Assembly: GCA_030765045.1 (NCBI GenBank)
Contig: CM060961.1
Span: 35,407,305 to 35,471,304, forward strand
Length of the DNA stretch: 64,000 bases
Source: Tenodera sinensis
Taxonomy: Eukaryota; Arthropoda; Insecta; Mantodea; Mantidae
Direction: 5' to 3'
This document shows, piece by piece, positions 34,506-45,754 of this stretch. Below the pieces are notes generated by a model. The model made no database searches. It saw only the letters and a program-made list of their open reading frames with translations, and was not told the origin of the DNA. The position numbers and the translations under genes are program-made. How positions within the stretch are numbered: the first letter of the stretch is position 1; each line of letters starts with the position of its first letter.

Positions 34506-35309
34506 CCTGTGACGTAAGCACGCGTATTCGGCGCTGTTCCCAAATGACCTCGGTGCGTACTTGCACTGCGATTCTGACGTGCAAAATTCCAGATTTCACC
34601 TCCACGCCTCTATCTAAACGATTATGCCTTCCCAACCTGATGGATTCTCTCTCATTGGTCGGCTAACACACGCCGCGAAAGAACTTTTGGATTAGATGCC
34701 AACATTTTCGTCTCTATTCTGTGAGCCAAATTCCCACTTACTAATTTTTGGCGTGAAATTGGTACCTCCCCATAATATACGTGGAGATTCTCTGTCTCGC
34801 TCTTTCTCGTCACGTCAATTGTCTAAGAAAGGCACAAAGAAGATTTTCCCTACAGCCTTTGAACCATAGGCTTGCCGCCGGATGCTATCATAAAACCTCT
34901 CACTTCTAGAAGTGACTTATAGCTTCCAAAACTCTTAGTTCTGGGCAATTTTATTAACGTTACTTGATATTAACATAACACAAAATAGAAAATACTCTAG
35001 TGATGCCAATTCTTAATCTAAGCGTTAAAAATATTTACAGGTTACTACCTAGAATTATGTAAATTACCGTAACACTTTTTGTTTACTTACATCACAAGCA
35101 TATACATAATCTGTATTACTAGTCATCCTTGTTTTGGGTCAAATGACGGGTAATTTCTGTCCCAGAAGAACAGTTTTGAGTTTTGACGGTCCAAAATACT
35201 AGACTGTTAACGATGGGAAGTGTGGTAAAACTTTAGAAGACAATAAAGTAATAGAAAAGTAACAGGGTTGATTGTGTCGTCTTTGTCACACTGGTGTCAG
35301 AAGTGGGAT
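34506..35309 (+). mobile_element. LTR and primer-binding site (start uncertain)
   Basis: GACAATAAAGTAATAGAAAA then GTAACAGGG and TTTGTCACA end an LTR at 35290. One base later the primer site TGGTGTCAGAAGTGGGAT begins (35292-35309). The LTR start at TGTGAC (34506) is chosen only because it inverts the GTCACA end. No gag follows. Confidence 0.5.
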
Positions 35310-35984
35310 TCTTCGAATTGTTATTTTCTTACAGTATATTATACGACAACAGCGCAAAGACGTTGAGTAAACATCGATTTTGCAAGCGACCCAAAATCTA
35401 CTGCAGATCTTAAAGCAAGGTTTTTCCTCGGTGCTTTAAATAGAAAGGTGGAACACAACGTTAGGTGATCTGTGTGAGACATATCGCTCTCATTCCCTGC
35501 AACATCTCAGTCTAGAAGTGCGATAAAGAAGGAATGCCACGTAAGAAAGAATTACGTGGCAAGCTGAAGTGAGGGTGGGGAAAGGTTAAATTCTGAAGAG
35601 GAATTCCCTGATATTCTTTCGCACCCTCTGCAGGAGCAAATGGGGGAATATCACGCCAACTGTCGAGGTGAAACATGGGCCCAGCTCTTGAATAGAAGGC
35701 ATGCTTTTATCAAATGACCACTGTAGGCTTTTGTTCCTCTGTCTGCAGCATTCGCCACTACAAAGAGATAACTGCGTTCTGCTTCTCAAAGACGGGTTAA
35801 ATCAGAACCTCATTTCCTCTTAATGCTTTCTCATTTAAATCCAACATTCACGAAATTATAACATTCTCTGCTCCGTTCATCAACTTCCATTCAATTAGTC
35901 TAAATGAAGGATTGTTATATACTGAAAGCTTCTTAATTTACTTCAATTTCTTCATATGTAAAGCAGGGAAAGTAATGCATCTTT
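35310..35984. other. No recognisable feature
   Basis: Possible LTR-element leader; no coding motif seen. Confidence 0.35.
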
Positions 35985-36490
35985 TGTAAAAGATATCTGT
36001 TGTATTCAGATGTAACAACCAAATATTCTTACAAAAGCTTATTCCCCGAACTACTTCAGTTTAACTGAGATAAATATTTGTAATCTATAACCAAATCTCT
36101 TTGCATGGCCAGGAGAGAGAGGGTGTCAGAGGGAGCGAGGGAGAGAGAGAGAGACCCAGAATAACGAATTCCTATTTAAGAAGCCTGTACGAAAAATCAT
36201 AAGAATGGCAAGGAATATCTGAAATTGTTAAATGGCTAAAACAATTATTTGACAAAACTTGTGTACTTTAATAAAATCTACGTGCTCTTTACAGATATAC
36301 TGTCTACCTTTTACGGTTTATCAGTTCTGCAAAATTGATCCAAAAGGATGAACATTTCAGAGACTATTCCAAGAAAATTCAATATGTACATTTGATTTGT
36401 CATGAAAATATCATAAACATGCTATTTTAAGAGAAATCCTTCAACTGATATTCAAAACATCCACATTTTAAAAGATTTTTCATAGATTTT
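35985..36490 (+). mobile_element. Old, diverged family A copy
   Basis: Landmarks survive in order: ACCAAATATTCTTACAAAAG, TTTAACTGAGATAAATATTT, GGCAAGGAATATCTGAAATT, CTACCTTTTACGGTTTATCA and ACATTTGATTTGTCATGAAA. A GA-rich insertion sits at 36112-36155. Both ends are lost. Confidence 0.7.
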
Positions 36491-36873
36491 GCACGTGACA
36501 GAGAAAGAAAAATCTGTAATACAAGCCCCATTTCACTGAAGTGATTTGGAAATTTTTGACATCCACCCTTTCCACTAATCTTTCGCTAGTCCTCTGCCAG
36601 AGAAACTGCTGATAAACGCGCCTCAAAGTAGTGGGTGATTGACTGGCATAAAGGCCCAAGTAAATTTAAAGATCCATTATTCAAGTATGTAGTAATTATT
36701 GGAAGGGAAGTCATTACATTAATTTAAACCAGTCGGTATTTGGAACACATTTTGTATCTTGCGTTTTTGTCTCTGACCATTTCCTACGGAGATATTTTAA
36801 TTTTGTCGAAAACAAGAGACAGAGAAGCTGACAACGCTGTAGGTTATGTGGGTGTCACTTTCACTAGCTTAGT
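36491..36873. other. No recognisable feature
   Basis: Unclassified sequence immediately left of hAT-3. Confidence 0.4.
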
Positions 36874-36931
36874 ACATAAACCAGTGGCGGCTCGCAGTCA
36901 AAATTTTAGGGTAGGCAAAGTGTAACAGTAA

Positions 36932-37060
36932 CAAACAACAACAACAACAATAATAATAATAACAACAACAACAACAACAATAACAATAACAATAACAATA
37001 ACAGTAATAATAATAGTAATAATAATAGTAATAATAATAGTAATAATAATAGTAATAATA

Positions 37061-37128
<68 letters not shown>

Positions 37129-37130
37129 TA
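36932..37130. repeat. (AAC)n/(AAT)n compound microsatellite
   Basis: About 200 bp grading from AAC through AATAAC and AATAGT to pure AAT, inside hAT-3. Confidence 0.97.
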
Positions 37131-37262
37131 ATAAACCCCGTTTATCCGAAATATAGCGGGCAAAGTCATTGCAGATAATGCAAACAATATATTGTTTGGT
37201 TGTTTAATAAGAGCAGAGTGAATGAGTGTGACTTACGAACGAATTACTGCCAAAACTAAAAT

Positions 37263-37525
37263 CACGAGTGTCGGCAGACTTTTTTCCAGGGTGGGGGGGG
37301 GCACATGTTGGAAATTTGCAATCATATAATATTAAATCATTATTTTACTGTCAAAATTTATAGTATTTGTTGCAGACAACCGTATTAATTTGTGCTAAAC
37401 AAAAATTGTTCTTTACATCAAAATTAAAATAATAGTTTAAAAGTCAGTAACTGACTGCACATTAAGTTCACCAACTTCCAAGGGGGGACCGTGGCCCCCC
37501 TTGCCACCGTTTCGCGACGCCCATG
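37263..37525. mobile_element. Nested 263-bp hAT MITE with perfect 8-bp duplication
   Basis: ACTAAAAT occurs at 37255-37262 and 37526-37533. The ends CACGAGTGTCGG and (reverse complement) CATGGGCGTCGC match at 8 of 12, followed by G-rich runs near each end (GGGTGGGGGGGGG; CCCCCCTTG). It lies inside hAT-3 and therefore inserted later. Confidence 0.9.
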
Positions 37526-38161
37526 ACTAAAATAGATTAAGAAATTGAAAAATTGTCTGACTGCAGGTTTGTGTTAAATAGCTAAAACACTCCTCTTTTC
37601 GTTGTCAGTGCGCCGCGAAAGCGAAATTTGAAATAGTTCACTAATTAAGTCGGTCATACTGGTATTACACAGAGATAACGACAGATTCAGATCTCTGAGA
37701 TCTTCGTTCGTGGAGTATGGCTGTTCGGAAAATGTCGCATAAATTCGGATTTGGGCAGGCAAGTGTTCGGACTGCTGGCAGACGCGTCTACGCATGCTCG
37801 GAGTGCATATACAGACCGAATGTTTCCTTATCCCTGTTCAAGGGCCTCGTACTGAGGAAATGGGGCCGGGCAGGCAGAGGTTAAGCTAGCCTGCTCTCCA
37901 CTACCCAGGTTCCATGCGTATCATTTCTGCCGCGCATTTCAAACGCAGCGCAGTTTTGATGAATCGGAATTGAGATTAAAGGATTTGATCATGCGCTGGT
38001 CATTATAACCGAGAAAACTTTTCTTGAACTGCAATTTAGGGGAAAATGACGGTTCAAATGATAAAATGCAGAATCATAGTTAAACATTATTTGTTGATGT
38101 ATTACGATAGGGTAGGCAATGCCTACCCTGCCTACCCTGAGGAGCCGCGCCTGACATAAAC

Positions 38162-39412
38162 AAACACAACAGCGGCGTGTCTCGTGAGCGTAAACAAATA
38201 TGCTGTGTCCTTCCCTTTTTACTGTGCGAGTGTTGGCCAATCGGAGTGCCAGTTGCACTCGTAATCTCCCAAACCATTATACAACCCTGCGTCGATTAGC
38301 AAGTGACGGATTGTTTACATCCAGAAGCCGGTTCAGATTACTGACCAACCTCAGCGCAACGTTGCCGAGGTACTTAACGTCTGAGAAAGCTGGTCGGAAT
38401 ATTCCTTTAATTATTCTAAATGATTAATTATTTCGAATCCGTGTGATTTTAGGTTTGTAATGCTCCTATGAAGCACATATTAGAAGAAATGTAGTAAGTT
38501 CCCTTCTATCCGATATATTCCTTGCACCAGTTCTTTAGTGTGTATGATTGAAAAGCTCAAATATGGTTGCCATGGCAATAAGGTTTTCAAGAGAAGTCGC
38601 CACACCCCATGTGAAAAAAAAAAACAAAATAGTGTAAGTACTTTCAATGTAATGTATTTTTAGGAATGTTACGCATCAAGGATTTTATTTTTCTCAGACG
38701 CATTTAAGAACAAACATTAGTAGAAAAGCGAACAGTTGCGCATGCGCAGGACGCTCGCCTTGCCTCGCCGCAGTGCTGTTGTAATTTCCCAGCTCGCTGA
38801 ATCCAGAGATTGTCGCCTCGGACGTGCCTTCGTCAGCAAGGCAGCAGCCTCTTCTGTAAATCTCGCGTCTTCCCCCTGAGGGACCGGCCGGCGCAACAAT
38901 GAAAACGGATTTCACTTTACGTCAAGCTTGCTGACCCTTGCTCACGTGCCTCTTCAGGTCAAGCAGGCTTTATCCGCACGCACACGACCCTTAGTTTATG
39001 TTGGCAAAACATTCACCTGCATAAAGAAGTATTGTGCTTCATGCTATGTTGAATTTCGTGTGTTTACCTCCTTGAGCACAAAGCAGGAAATGGCAGTTCT
39101 GGCTGTTGTGTTACTCACTGCAGCACTGTGCCTTTTGGACCAGTCTATACACCAACGCTGTTTAAAGATATGTACGAATGAAGTTCCATGAAAATCGGGG
39201 AACAAACCTGTGTCGAAAGGTATATTTTTAATTTTCAAATACAATTACTGTAAATTTTAGGGAAGAAAAACATTTGCAACTTTAATAGCTTTATAAACCT
39301 TACCAGAAATTTAAGCAATTTCAAAAACTGGAATGTATTTTGAACATAGCGTCAAATTTTAATATCTCTTTTGTCACGAGGGACCTTTTTAGTGGCGTAA
39401 CAAAAATAAATT
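38162..39412. other. Unrecognised; includes a CpG-rich patch
   Basis: 38690-38950 is noticeably CpG-rich for this window (see 38738-38747). Overlapping short frames occur, one with a hydrophobic start (MAVLAVVLLTAALCLL at 39090), but it stops after about 33 codons. Confidence 0.4.
38738..38747. promoter_or_regulatory. GCGCATGCGC palindrome, NRF-1/EWG-like site
   Basis: Perfect 10-bp match to the consensus bound by NRF-1 (erect wing in flies), within the CpG-rich patch 38690-38950. No TATA box, initiator or downstream exon is evident, so promoter function is speculative. Confidence 0.3.
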
Positions 39413-40109
39413 TAAAAATCTGATGACTTTCTCTACCCTTGTACTAACCATTCTTACAAATTCTTATTCCTTATTCCTACATATTTTTCGTGTTAGATGA
39501 GATAAACATTTGCAGAAATTATTGCTTAATTCCTTGTAGGTGCAAGGGGAATATCGGAATACAGTAGGCTTTGTGCGATAGTCAAATCTTTTAAAGCGTC
39601 GAGATTCCGTTCTCTTTGCACTCTTAACATATAAAAATGAACGATGTTACATTTCGCGAAAGTTTTAAGTTTTCCGAAACTCGCACACACAACAAGGAAT
39701 ATCTCCGAAATGGTTCACCTTAGAAGAAAATCTATTTCGACATGAATTGTGAATTTTAGCAAGATCTATATTTTTAGTATAGTATGATTTGGTCTATCTC
39801 TAACGGTTTACCAGCTATGCAAAAGTCGTCCAGAGTAAATACGACTACAGGGGCTATAGCCAGAAAATTCAAGATATACATTTCATTTGACATAAAAATA
39901 GCTTAAACATATAACATTTCAATCAAAATCGTTAGTAATTTTCAAGAAAATAAAAATTTTCGAAAAATTGTCCGTGTAAAGGTAGTTTAGGGTGGAGAAA
40001 TTTTCTTCAAAATCTTCGTGTCGCATTCTTGAAAGACATTAAACTTAAATACTAACTTTGGTTTTTATCCTACTTTTCGCTTTTGAGTTACTATGTCCAC
40101 AGACACACA

Positions 40110-40145
<36 letters not shown>

Positions 40146-40268
40146 CCTTTTTCTAAAAATGCTTTTTTTGGATTCAGGGGTCTCAAAACATGTATTTGCG
40201 GTGAAATCTTGACATTGAATTTTTGGGTGGGATAGAATACTTCCCCTACTTGCCAGTAGAGAAAGTAA
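39413..40268 (+). mobile_element. Family A, full-length copy with 5' deletion
   Basis: It starts AAAAATCTGATGACTTTCTC: the loop and one arm of the usual 5' palindrome are deleted. The rest is complete, with a CA array (40109-40141) and the 3' hairpin CTTCCCCTACTTGCCAGTAG then AGAAAGTAAAAA. Confidence 0.93.
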
Positions 40269-41045
40269 AAAAGGTCGTGGGAGAAATTAAAAGGTATCAG
40301 CTCAAGTGGAATCACTTCAATCACATTTATTAAACGATAATTAGCGGCACCCTTTTCAAATACATACCACGCATACCCAGGGACAGAAATCTCAATGCTC
40401 TATCGGCGACAAGGGACTGAATTAAAGAACTTGTGGGAGTGAGGTACTGTTGCTTCAAACTGTTTTATCAATGTGTGACTTAAGGATGCTAATTCGGGTT
40501 AAAAATGGTTGCGTCGCCGACCATGATACTTCCAAAGTGTGACTGATAAAGCTTTGAGTTGAAAGCAACAAGTGTCCATAATCCCTTATCACTTAGCGAT
40601 CTTAAATACTACTTAAACAATAAACGGTACACAAGATTTCTCGCTAGGACTAGTAAACCTCTTAAGCTTAAAGCGAAGCATTTTGAGTATTCTACTCTTC
40701 CCAATTACTTTAAATATGAATATTCTGTCGGAGGAAAATTATGAGATCATTCAATATATCTCTTAACCTTCAGTTGGGCGTGCGGTTTGGAATAACACGG
40801 TTAATCGATTAGGACCTTGCTATGTTTTTATGGTTATATGCCTGAATTTATTTTTTTCTTTTCCTTTTTATTTTTTCCTATGCTCAGTTAATTTATACTA
40901 AATATACATAGTTACTTATGAGCATTATTTTACTGCATAGACCAGATAACACATTGCATGCATACAGTACACAGAATTTGTTTGTTGCGACAGAGGGGAG
41001 TGTTGCATTTACCACATGCATGTTTTGCGCTTCTCTTTGTTTTGC
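40269..41045. other. No recognisable feature
   Basis: Unclassified sequence. Confidence 0.4.
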
Positions 41046-41285
41046 GATCGCGCCGTAGCTGAGTGGTTAGACCATTCGCTTCTCATCAAAGCGGCCCGGG
41101 TTCGATCCAGGTAACCGCATGTGGGATTCGTGGCGCTGGGACGGGTTTCCTCCGGGTTCTCCGGTTTCCCCCGCCATCTCATTTCACCGGTGCTCCATCT
41201 TCAGAGCAACGAGAGCAGGCGCGCAGGGCCTGCTGGCCTCAACAGCACATAACTGCTGATTATTCATTCTTACAACCAGAGAACT
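41046..41285 (+). mobile_element. tRNA-derived SINE (SINE-A type)
   Basis: Box A TAGCTGAGTGG (41056-41066) and box B GGGTTCGATCC (41098-41108) at tRNA spacing. The GC-rich body contains CCGGTTTCCCCCGCCATCTC. The reverse complement of that body is found at 58218-58445. Confidence 0.85.
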
Positions 41286-42321
41286 AAGCAGGTAAGGTTG
41301 TCGTTTCAATTAACAGTCGAGTAAGAAGTGATGTTAGATGTCCCAGGCAGTCAATTACGTAGGTGCCTTCGTACAAAAACTGTAAGGTTTAAATAAACCT
41401 AAGGATCTCACTGGCCCCTAGCGACCAACGGAGGGTTAATATATTGCCGCAAATAAGCAAGCATTTCATATGGACGTTTTTGCATTTCAATCTTAGTTGC
41501 TTTTCCTTTCTAAATAATAGCGCTAACAATTTTAATTGGAAACTTAGCCATGTTTACGTTTGATATATTTGAAAATGGTGCAGAGAAACTATAATTCCCT
41601 CTTCGTTGTGATGTAATAAAGAAGTTAATAGAACATGCAGCATTGATCAGTTTAAACAGTTGAACAGCGTCTCTATCTCCTGCATGTAACTGTATACTTG
41701 CATCAAACAGGCTATAGAAGCTATATATGAAGAAGGTTTGTGATGATTAACAGTGAGAGGAAAGAAAAATAATGTATTTTATGAGTAAGTGGCTACAGAA
41801 AGTCGTCTGAGGTTTTTTCCATCTCACTGCAGCTCCCGAGAGAAACTTTTGTGACTAACCCCGCCATCCTGCGGCAACTTCTCAAACACGCGCGATGTGC
41901 GGATTGCGTGAGCAGGTTTTGTAGGCGTAAATGGAACAAGAGAAGGAAAATGCCGAAATCGCTTTTTCAACTGTTCATTCTCTGGCAACTGAGTACATAG
42001 GGTGCCACAAATGATGTCCATTTTTCTTTAAATAATTCAATGCTCCTCTCCGAGGTTGGATGTAGTCTGTAGTGGTGAATAGGTTGCCAAACAATGGTTA
42101 ATTTCAAATTGTCAATTTCTAGCAATTTATCTGAAAGTTTATCATTCACTCATTCAACTTAATTCTAATGAAATGTAAGTTTGAAAATAAAAATTGAGTC
42201 ATTTGGTAAGTACTCCGCAAGGTGAAAATTTGAGTGTTTTAAACATTGAAATGCTGCACATTATTTTTTAATATTGCTCTTTACAATCAAATATTAAATG
42301 CTGTTCAACATCAGAACTTCG
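41286..42321. other. No recognisable feature
   Basis: Unclassified sequence without supported frame. Confidence 0.4.
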
Positions 42322-42425
42322 TGTGCGAGGTAATTTGGCGGTAAAGTGTAAGGCTTGCATTCAGGAGGTCGCGGGTTCAATTCCCTTTACCTGCCCACTA
42401 CAATTTTAAGTTTCTCGTGGATTTG
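42322..42425 (+). mobile_element. tRNA-derived SINE head
   Basis: GGCGGTAAAGTGTAAGGC and GCGGGTTCAATTCCC (42371-42385) form a tRNA-like head, related to the minus-strand copy at 25430-25600. The tail may extend to about 42530. Confidence 0.55.
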
Positions 42426-43199
42426 CCTATTCCCATGATATTTTTTCCTTTATTTCCTTTCATTTTGTTCAACTACGGCGTGACCATGTGGTTTGCCTGC
42501 CTGTGGCCTTTAACCTACTGATCTTTTCATCACTTGCTCCTGTGCTTCTTCCCTAGAAAACATTTTTTTTTTTTAAATTTGAAATCACACATTTTGCGGA
42601 ATATCTTTAAATGGCAGAGAAATGGTAGAAAATCTGCACGCACGTCAAGGACCAAAGACAATAAAATAATACCATGACTGTCCTAGTGTCCTGACTAAAA
42701 TCATCAGGATAAAGAGGTGACTGCGTGACTTTCACCAACTTGAGTCGTCTGTTTTAAAAGTTTTCACCCATGCCAAAGATCGATAATAATACAATAATAT
42801 CATGACTTTGTCTTGTCTAATAGAAAATGATTTCCCTTACCTACATCTAGTTTTACTAAACTTTAATTAATTGAAGACAAAGAGCAGCCATTCAGTTTCA
42901 TAACTTCCCTTGAGCTGTGATGCTTTTACTCTTGTGCTCGTTCAGACTTGTAAAAGTAAGGTACATAGAGAGGCGTTTCTAAGGATGCCTACCTCGTGGG
43001 TGACAATATCATGAAGGTAAAAGAGGGAGTCTTTGAAGTTGGAGTACACAAACCCTATTATGTATCAGCTTAATTACACATTTTCTGTTAAAACCACGCC
43101 ATTCAAATTTAAAGCATATGCTACAAAATGTTCCTTTAAGAGTTTGTTTCTCTATGTATACACTTTATATTAATCGTGATAAATGCATGATTTTGCAGA
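42426..43199. other. No recognisable feature
   Basis: Unclassified sequence; a poly-T run at 42566-42576. Confidence 0.35.
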
Positions 43200-43487
43200 T
43201 TGCAAAATATAGCTGAATGTCTTTTGTTGGGAGAACAAGACGGATTTAGAAGAGGTAGATCCTCTACAGATTACATCTTTATTATTAAACAGTTGACTGA
43301 ATAACATAGGGAATTTAATAAACAAACGCACATGGCGTTTGTTGACTTTGAGAAAGTCTTTGATAGAGTAAACCGATGCAAAATGTAGTAAATGTTGGAC
43401 GCCAATGCAGTGGATAACAGGTTGTGGCGAGCAGCTACAGAAATACAGGACAGTTCTAAAACTTGTGCTTTGGCCGTACGGTTATGA
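43200..43487 (+). pseudogene. Non-LTR retrotransposon (LINE) reverse-transcriptase fragment
   Basis: One frame reads GEQDGFRRGRSSTDYIFIIK, then QLTE, a stop, HREFNKQTHMAFVDFEKVFD, then RVNRCKM and two stops, then NRLWRAATEIQD. These match RT blocks (GFRxGRSTTD and the [hx]DFEKAFDRV block bearing the first catalytic Asp). The catalytic FxDD block and both ends are missing. The clade cannot be assigned by eye. Confidence 0.85.
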
Positions 43488-43560
43488 CGACTGACTGTGG
43501 ACCTAATTAACCCCAGAAATCGAGTTCAAACCTGGACATGGGTAAACTGCCGCCCATAAT
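43470..43560 (+). mobile_element. tRNA-like SINE head candidate
   Basis: TTTGGCCGTACGG (box A-like) and GAGTTCAAACC (about 43523-43533). Weak; it directly follows the LINE fragment. Confidence 0.3.
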
Positions 43561-43809
43561 AATTCAGTTGCATGTAGTTCCTTCAAGTGCTTGTAAATTG
43601 TTTACTTGTTTCTAAGCAGCTAGTTATGCTTGAACCATCTCATCTTAGTGAAAATGAAGTTCTCAGTCTGTTCATACTGTTTAAATCATGCAAATATAAA
43701 TAATAGCTAAACAAACTTGAAACAAAAGGTTTAAACATTACTTAAACGAAAAATTACAACGCGACACAAATGTTTCCTGTAAATCAAATTAAATTAAGCA
43801 TGCGCTTAC

Positions 43810-44507
43810 GAAAAAAGAAAGAAAGAGGGAGAACAAAAGAGAGAAAGACAGAAAGAAAGAGAAAAAGAGAAAAACAGAGAAAGACAGAGAGAAAGAGAGA
43901 AAGACACAGAAAAAGAAAGAAAGACAGAGAAAAAGATAGAGAAAAATAGAAAAAGAGAGAAAAAGAGAGAAATACAGAAAAAGAGAGAAAGACAGAAAAA
44001 GAGAGAAAAACAGAAAAAGAGAGAGACAGAAAAAGACAGAAAGACAGAAAAAGAGAGTAAGAACGAGAGAAAGACCGAGAGAAAGTACGAGAGAAAGACA
44101 GAGAGAAAGACCGAGAGGAAGACCGAGAGGAAGACCGAGAGGAAGACCGAGAGGAAGACCGAGAGGAAGACCGAGAGGAAGACCGAGAGGAAGACCGAGA
44201 GGAAGACCGAGAGGAAGACCGAGAGGAAGACCGTGAGGAAGACCGAGAGGAAGACCGAGAGGAAGACCGAGAGGAAGACAGAGAGGAAGACAGAGAGGAA
44301 GACCGAGAGGAAGACAGAGAGGAAGACAGAGAGGAAGACAGAGAGGAAGACCGAGAGGAAGACCGAGAGGAAGACCGAGAGGAAGACCGAGAGAAAGTAC
44401 GAGAGAAAGACAGAGAGAAAGACAGAGAGGAACGAAGGAAGGAAAAAAGGAAGGAAGGAAAGATGGAAGGAAGGAAAGAAAGAAAGAACGAAAGAACGAA
44501 AGAAAGT
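43810..44507. repeat. Purine-rich satellite with a 12-bp core unit
   Basis: About 700 bp almost without T on the plus strand. It grades from GAAA/GACAGA 6-mers through about 25 units of the 12-mer GAGGAAGACCGA (44101-44400) to GGAA and GAAA. The 12-mer divides by three, so an open frame of tandem Lys-Thr-Glu-Arg spans it; I treat that as incidental. Confidence 0.95.
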
Positions 44508-44533
44508 TGTTAAACAGAATAGCGAGTCTGCTA

Positions 44534-45174
44534 ACTTTTTAAATGTGTCAAACCTATCTTCAATTTGAAAGTGAATCTGTACGAATTATACCTTTGTGAC
44601 TAAAATGCCACAGTTTTATGTTGCCTTTTTAAATTTAAGTGCCTATTTTACGAAATAAAAGCGTTTTGTTGCCTTTACTTCATTATTTATCTGGATAAAC
44701 TTAGAAACATTTAAAAATTTCTACAAAGTGACAATTGTTGCAGTTGAAATGATGCTATGTTTTAGATTTGATCCGATAACCTCTGTCGATGTTATTGGTA
44801 CATGAAAAATGTTATCTGACAGGATATCCAACATAACCCCAAAGAACTTATAAAGGCATTAGGTTGTCATATGCAACGAATAAAGGATTGCAATACACAG
44901 TCCTTTTTAGAAAATATTTCATTTTTGTGTCAATTACAACATTTTGTTTAAAAGTTTGAAGTTCTTTAAAATATAACAATCGAGTTATTGAATATGTAAT
45001 CTATTAAATAAATGGGGTTTTCCAATTGCCTTTTATTGCCTGTTTTAGTATTTATAATGCCTTTTTTCCTGCCTATTTTAGCTACTTGTAATGCCCCTTT
45101 GTCTGAATATTTTAGCTATTTGTAGTGCCTTTTTGCCTGCCTATTTTAATAATTTATAGTGCCTAAACTTCCGG
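44534..45174. mobile_element. Second hAT-2 family copy, transposase-less, inverted
   Basis: The left part (TTCAATTTGAAAGTGAATCT, TTGCCTTTTTAAATTTAAG) and right part (TTGCCTGCCTATTTTAG repeats, ending GCCTAAACTTCCGG) are reverse complements of the two ends of 3087-4415. The centre shows no transposase. The outermost left terminus is not recognisable where it meets the purine satellite. Confidence 0.8.
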
Positions 45175-45754
45175 GCTCTGCTAATGACTTTATAGGAAAG
45201 GAGCCGATTATGAAACAAAAATAGTTGTAAAGAAACGTAGCTGAAACCCGGCTACGCTCTTCGTTTCCCCGTAAAACAATAGTCTTCACTTTCTGTTCTA
45301 GTGTCAACCGGCTTTTGTCCTTCACATTACTAAACTCAAACAGTGCGACGCGCATGCGTGATAGTGACAACCGCTGCCTTCTGTTAAACCACGCAAGAAA
45401 TACGGTTACTTGTCACAAAATTCCAAGGTTGTCACCCTGCTAATAAAATATTTGATTTTCTAGTATGTACTCTGTATGAATTCAGAAAAAGGAACGAATT
45501 TTAATATTTTAAAAATTACCAAGGACACTAGAATTTTTGAGCCATCGAAATTTAGATCTTATTCATCTTGTATGGTTTCACTTGTATATTTATAAAAAGA
45601 TAAACATAAATTTCAAAAACTTCCCGGTCTATTAACTGAAAATTCAAAATATACGAGTCACTTCTTATTCTAATTTCTCAAAGGTATGAAATGTCAATAA
45701 AATTTTTAAAACGATTGTAAATATGAGTAAAAATGTTTAAATGCATGTTTATTG
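45175..45754. other. No recognisable feature
   Basis: Unclassified sequence. Confidence 0.4.

Larger units (their letters stand above)
36882..38153. mobile_element. hAT-type element 'hAT-3' with perfect 8-bp duplication
   Basis: The direct repeat ACATAAAC lies at 36874-36881 and 38154-38161. The termini CAGTGGCGGCTCG and (reverse complement) CAGGCGCGGCTCC form the inverted repeat. Just inside are TAGGGTAGGCAA and a compact palindromic patch GTAGGCAATGCCTACCCTGC. The interior holds an AAC/AAT microsatellite and a nested MITE. No transposase is recognisable, so it is non-autonomous. Confidence 0.9.

Noticed and set aside
39090..39191. Signal-peptide-like start MAVLAVVLLTAALCLL
   Set aside because: Frame stops after about 33 codons with no donor site or mature peptide features; hydrophobic runs are common by chance.
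44233..44568. 111-codon frame of Lys-Thr-Glu-Arg repeats
   Set aside because: Direct translation of a 12-bp minisatellite; no unique N- or C-terminal domain, start lies inside the repeat.
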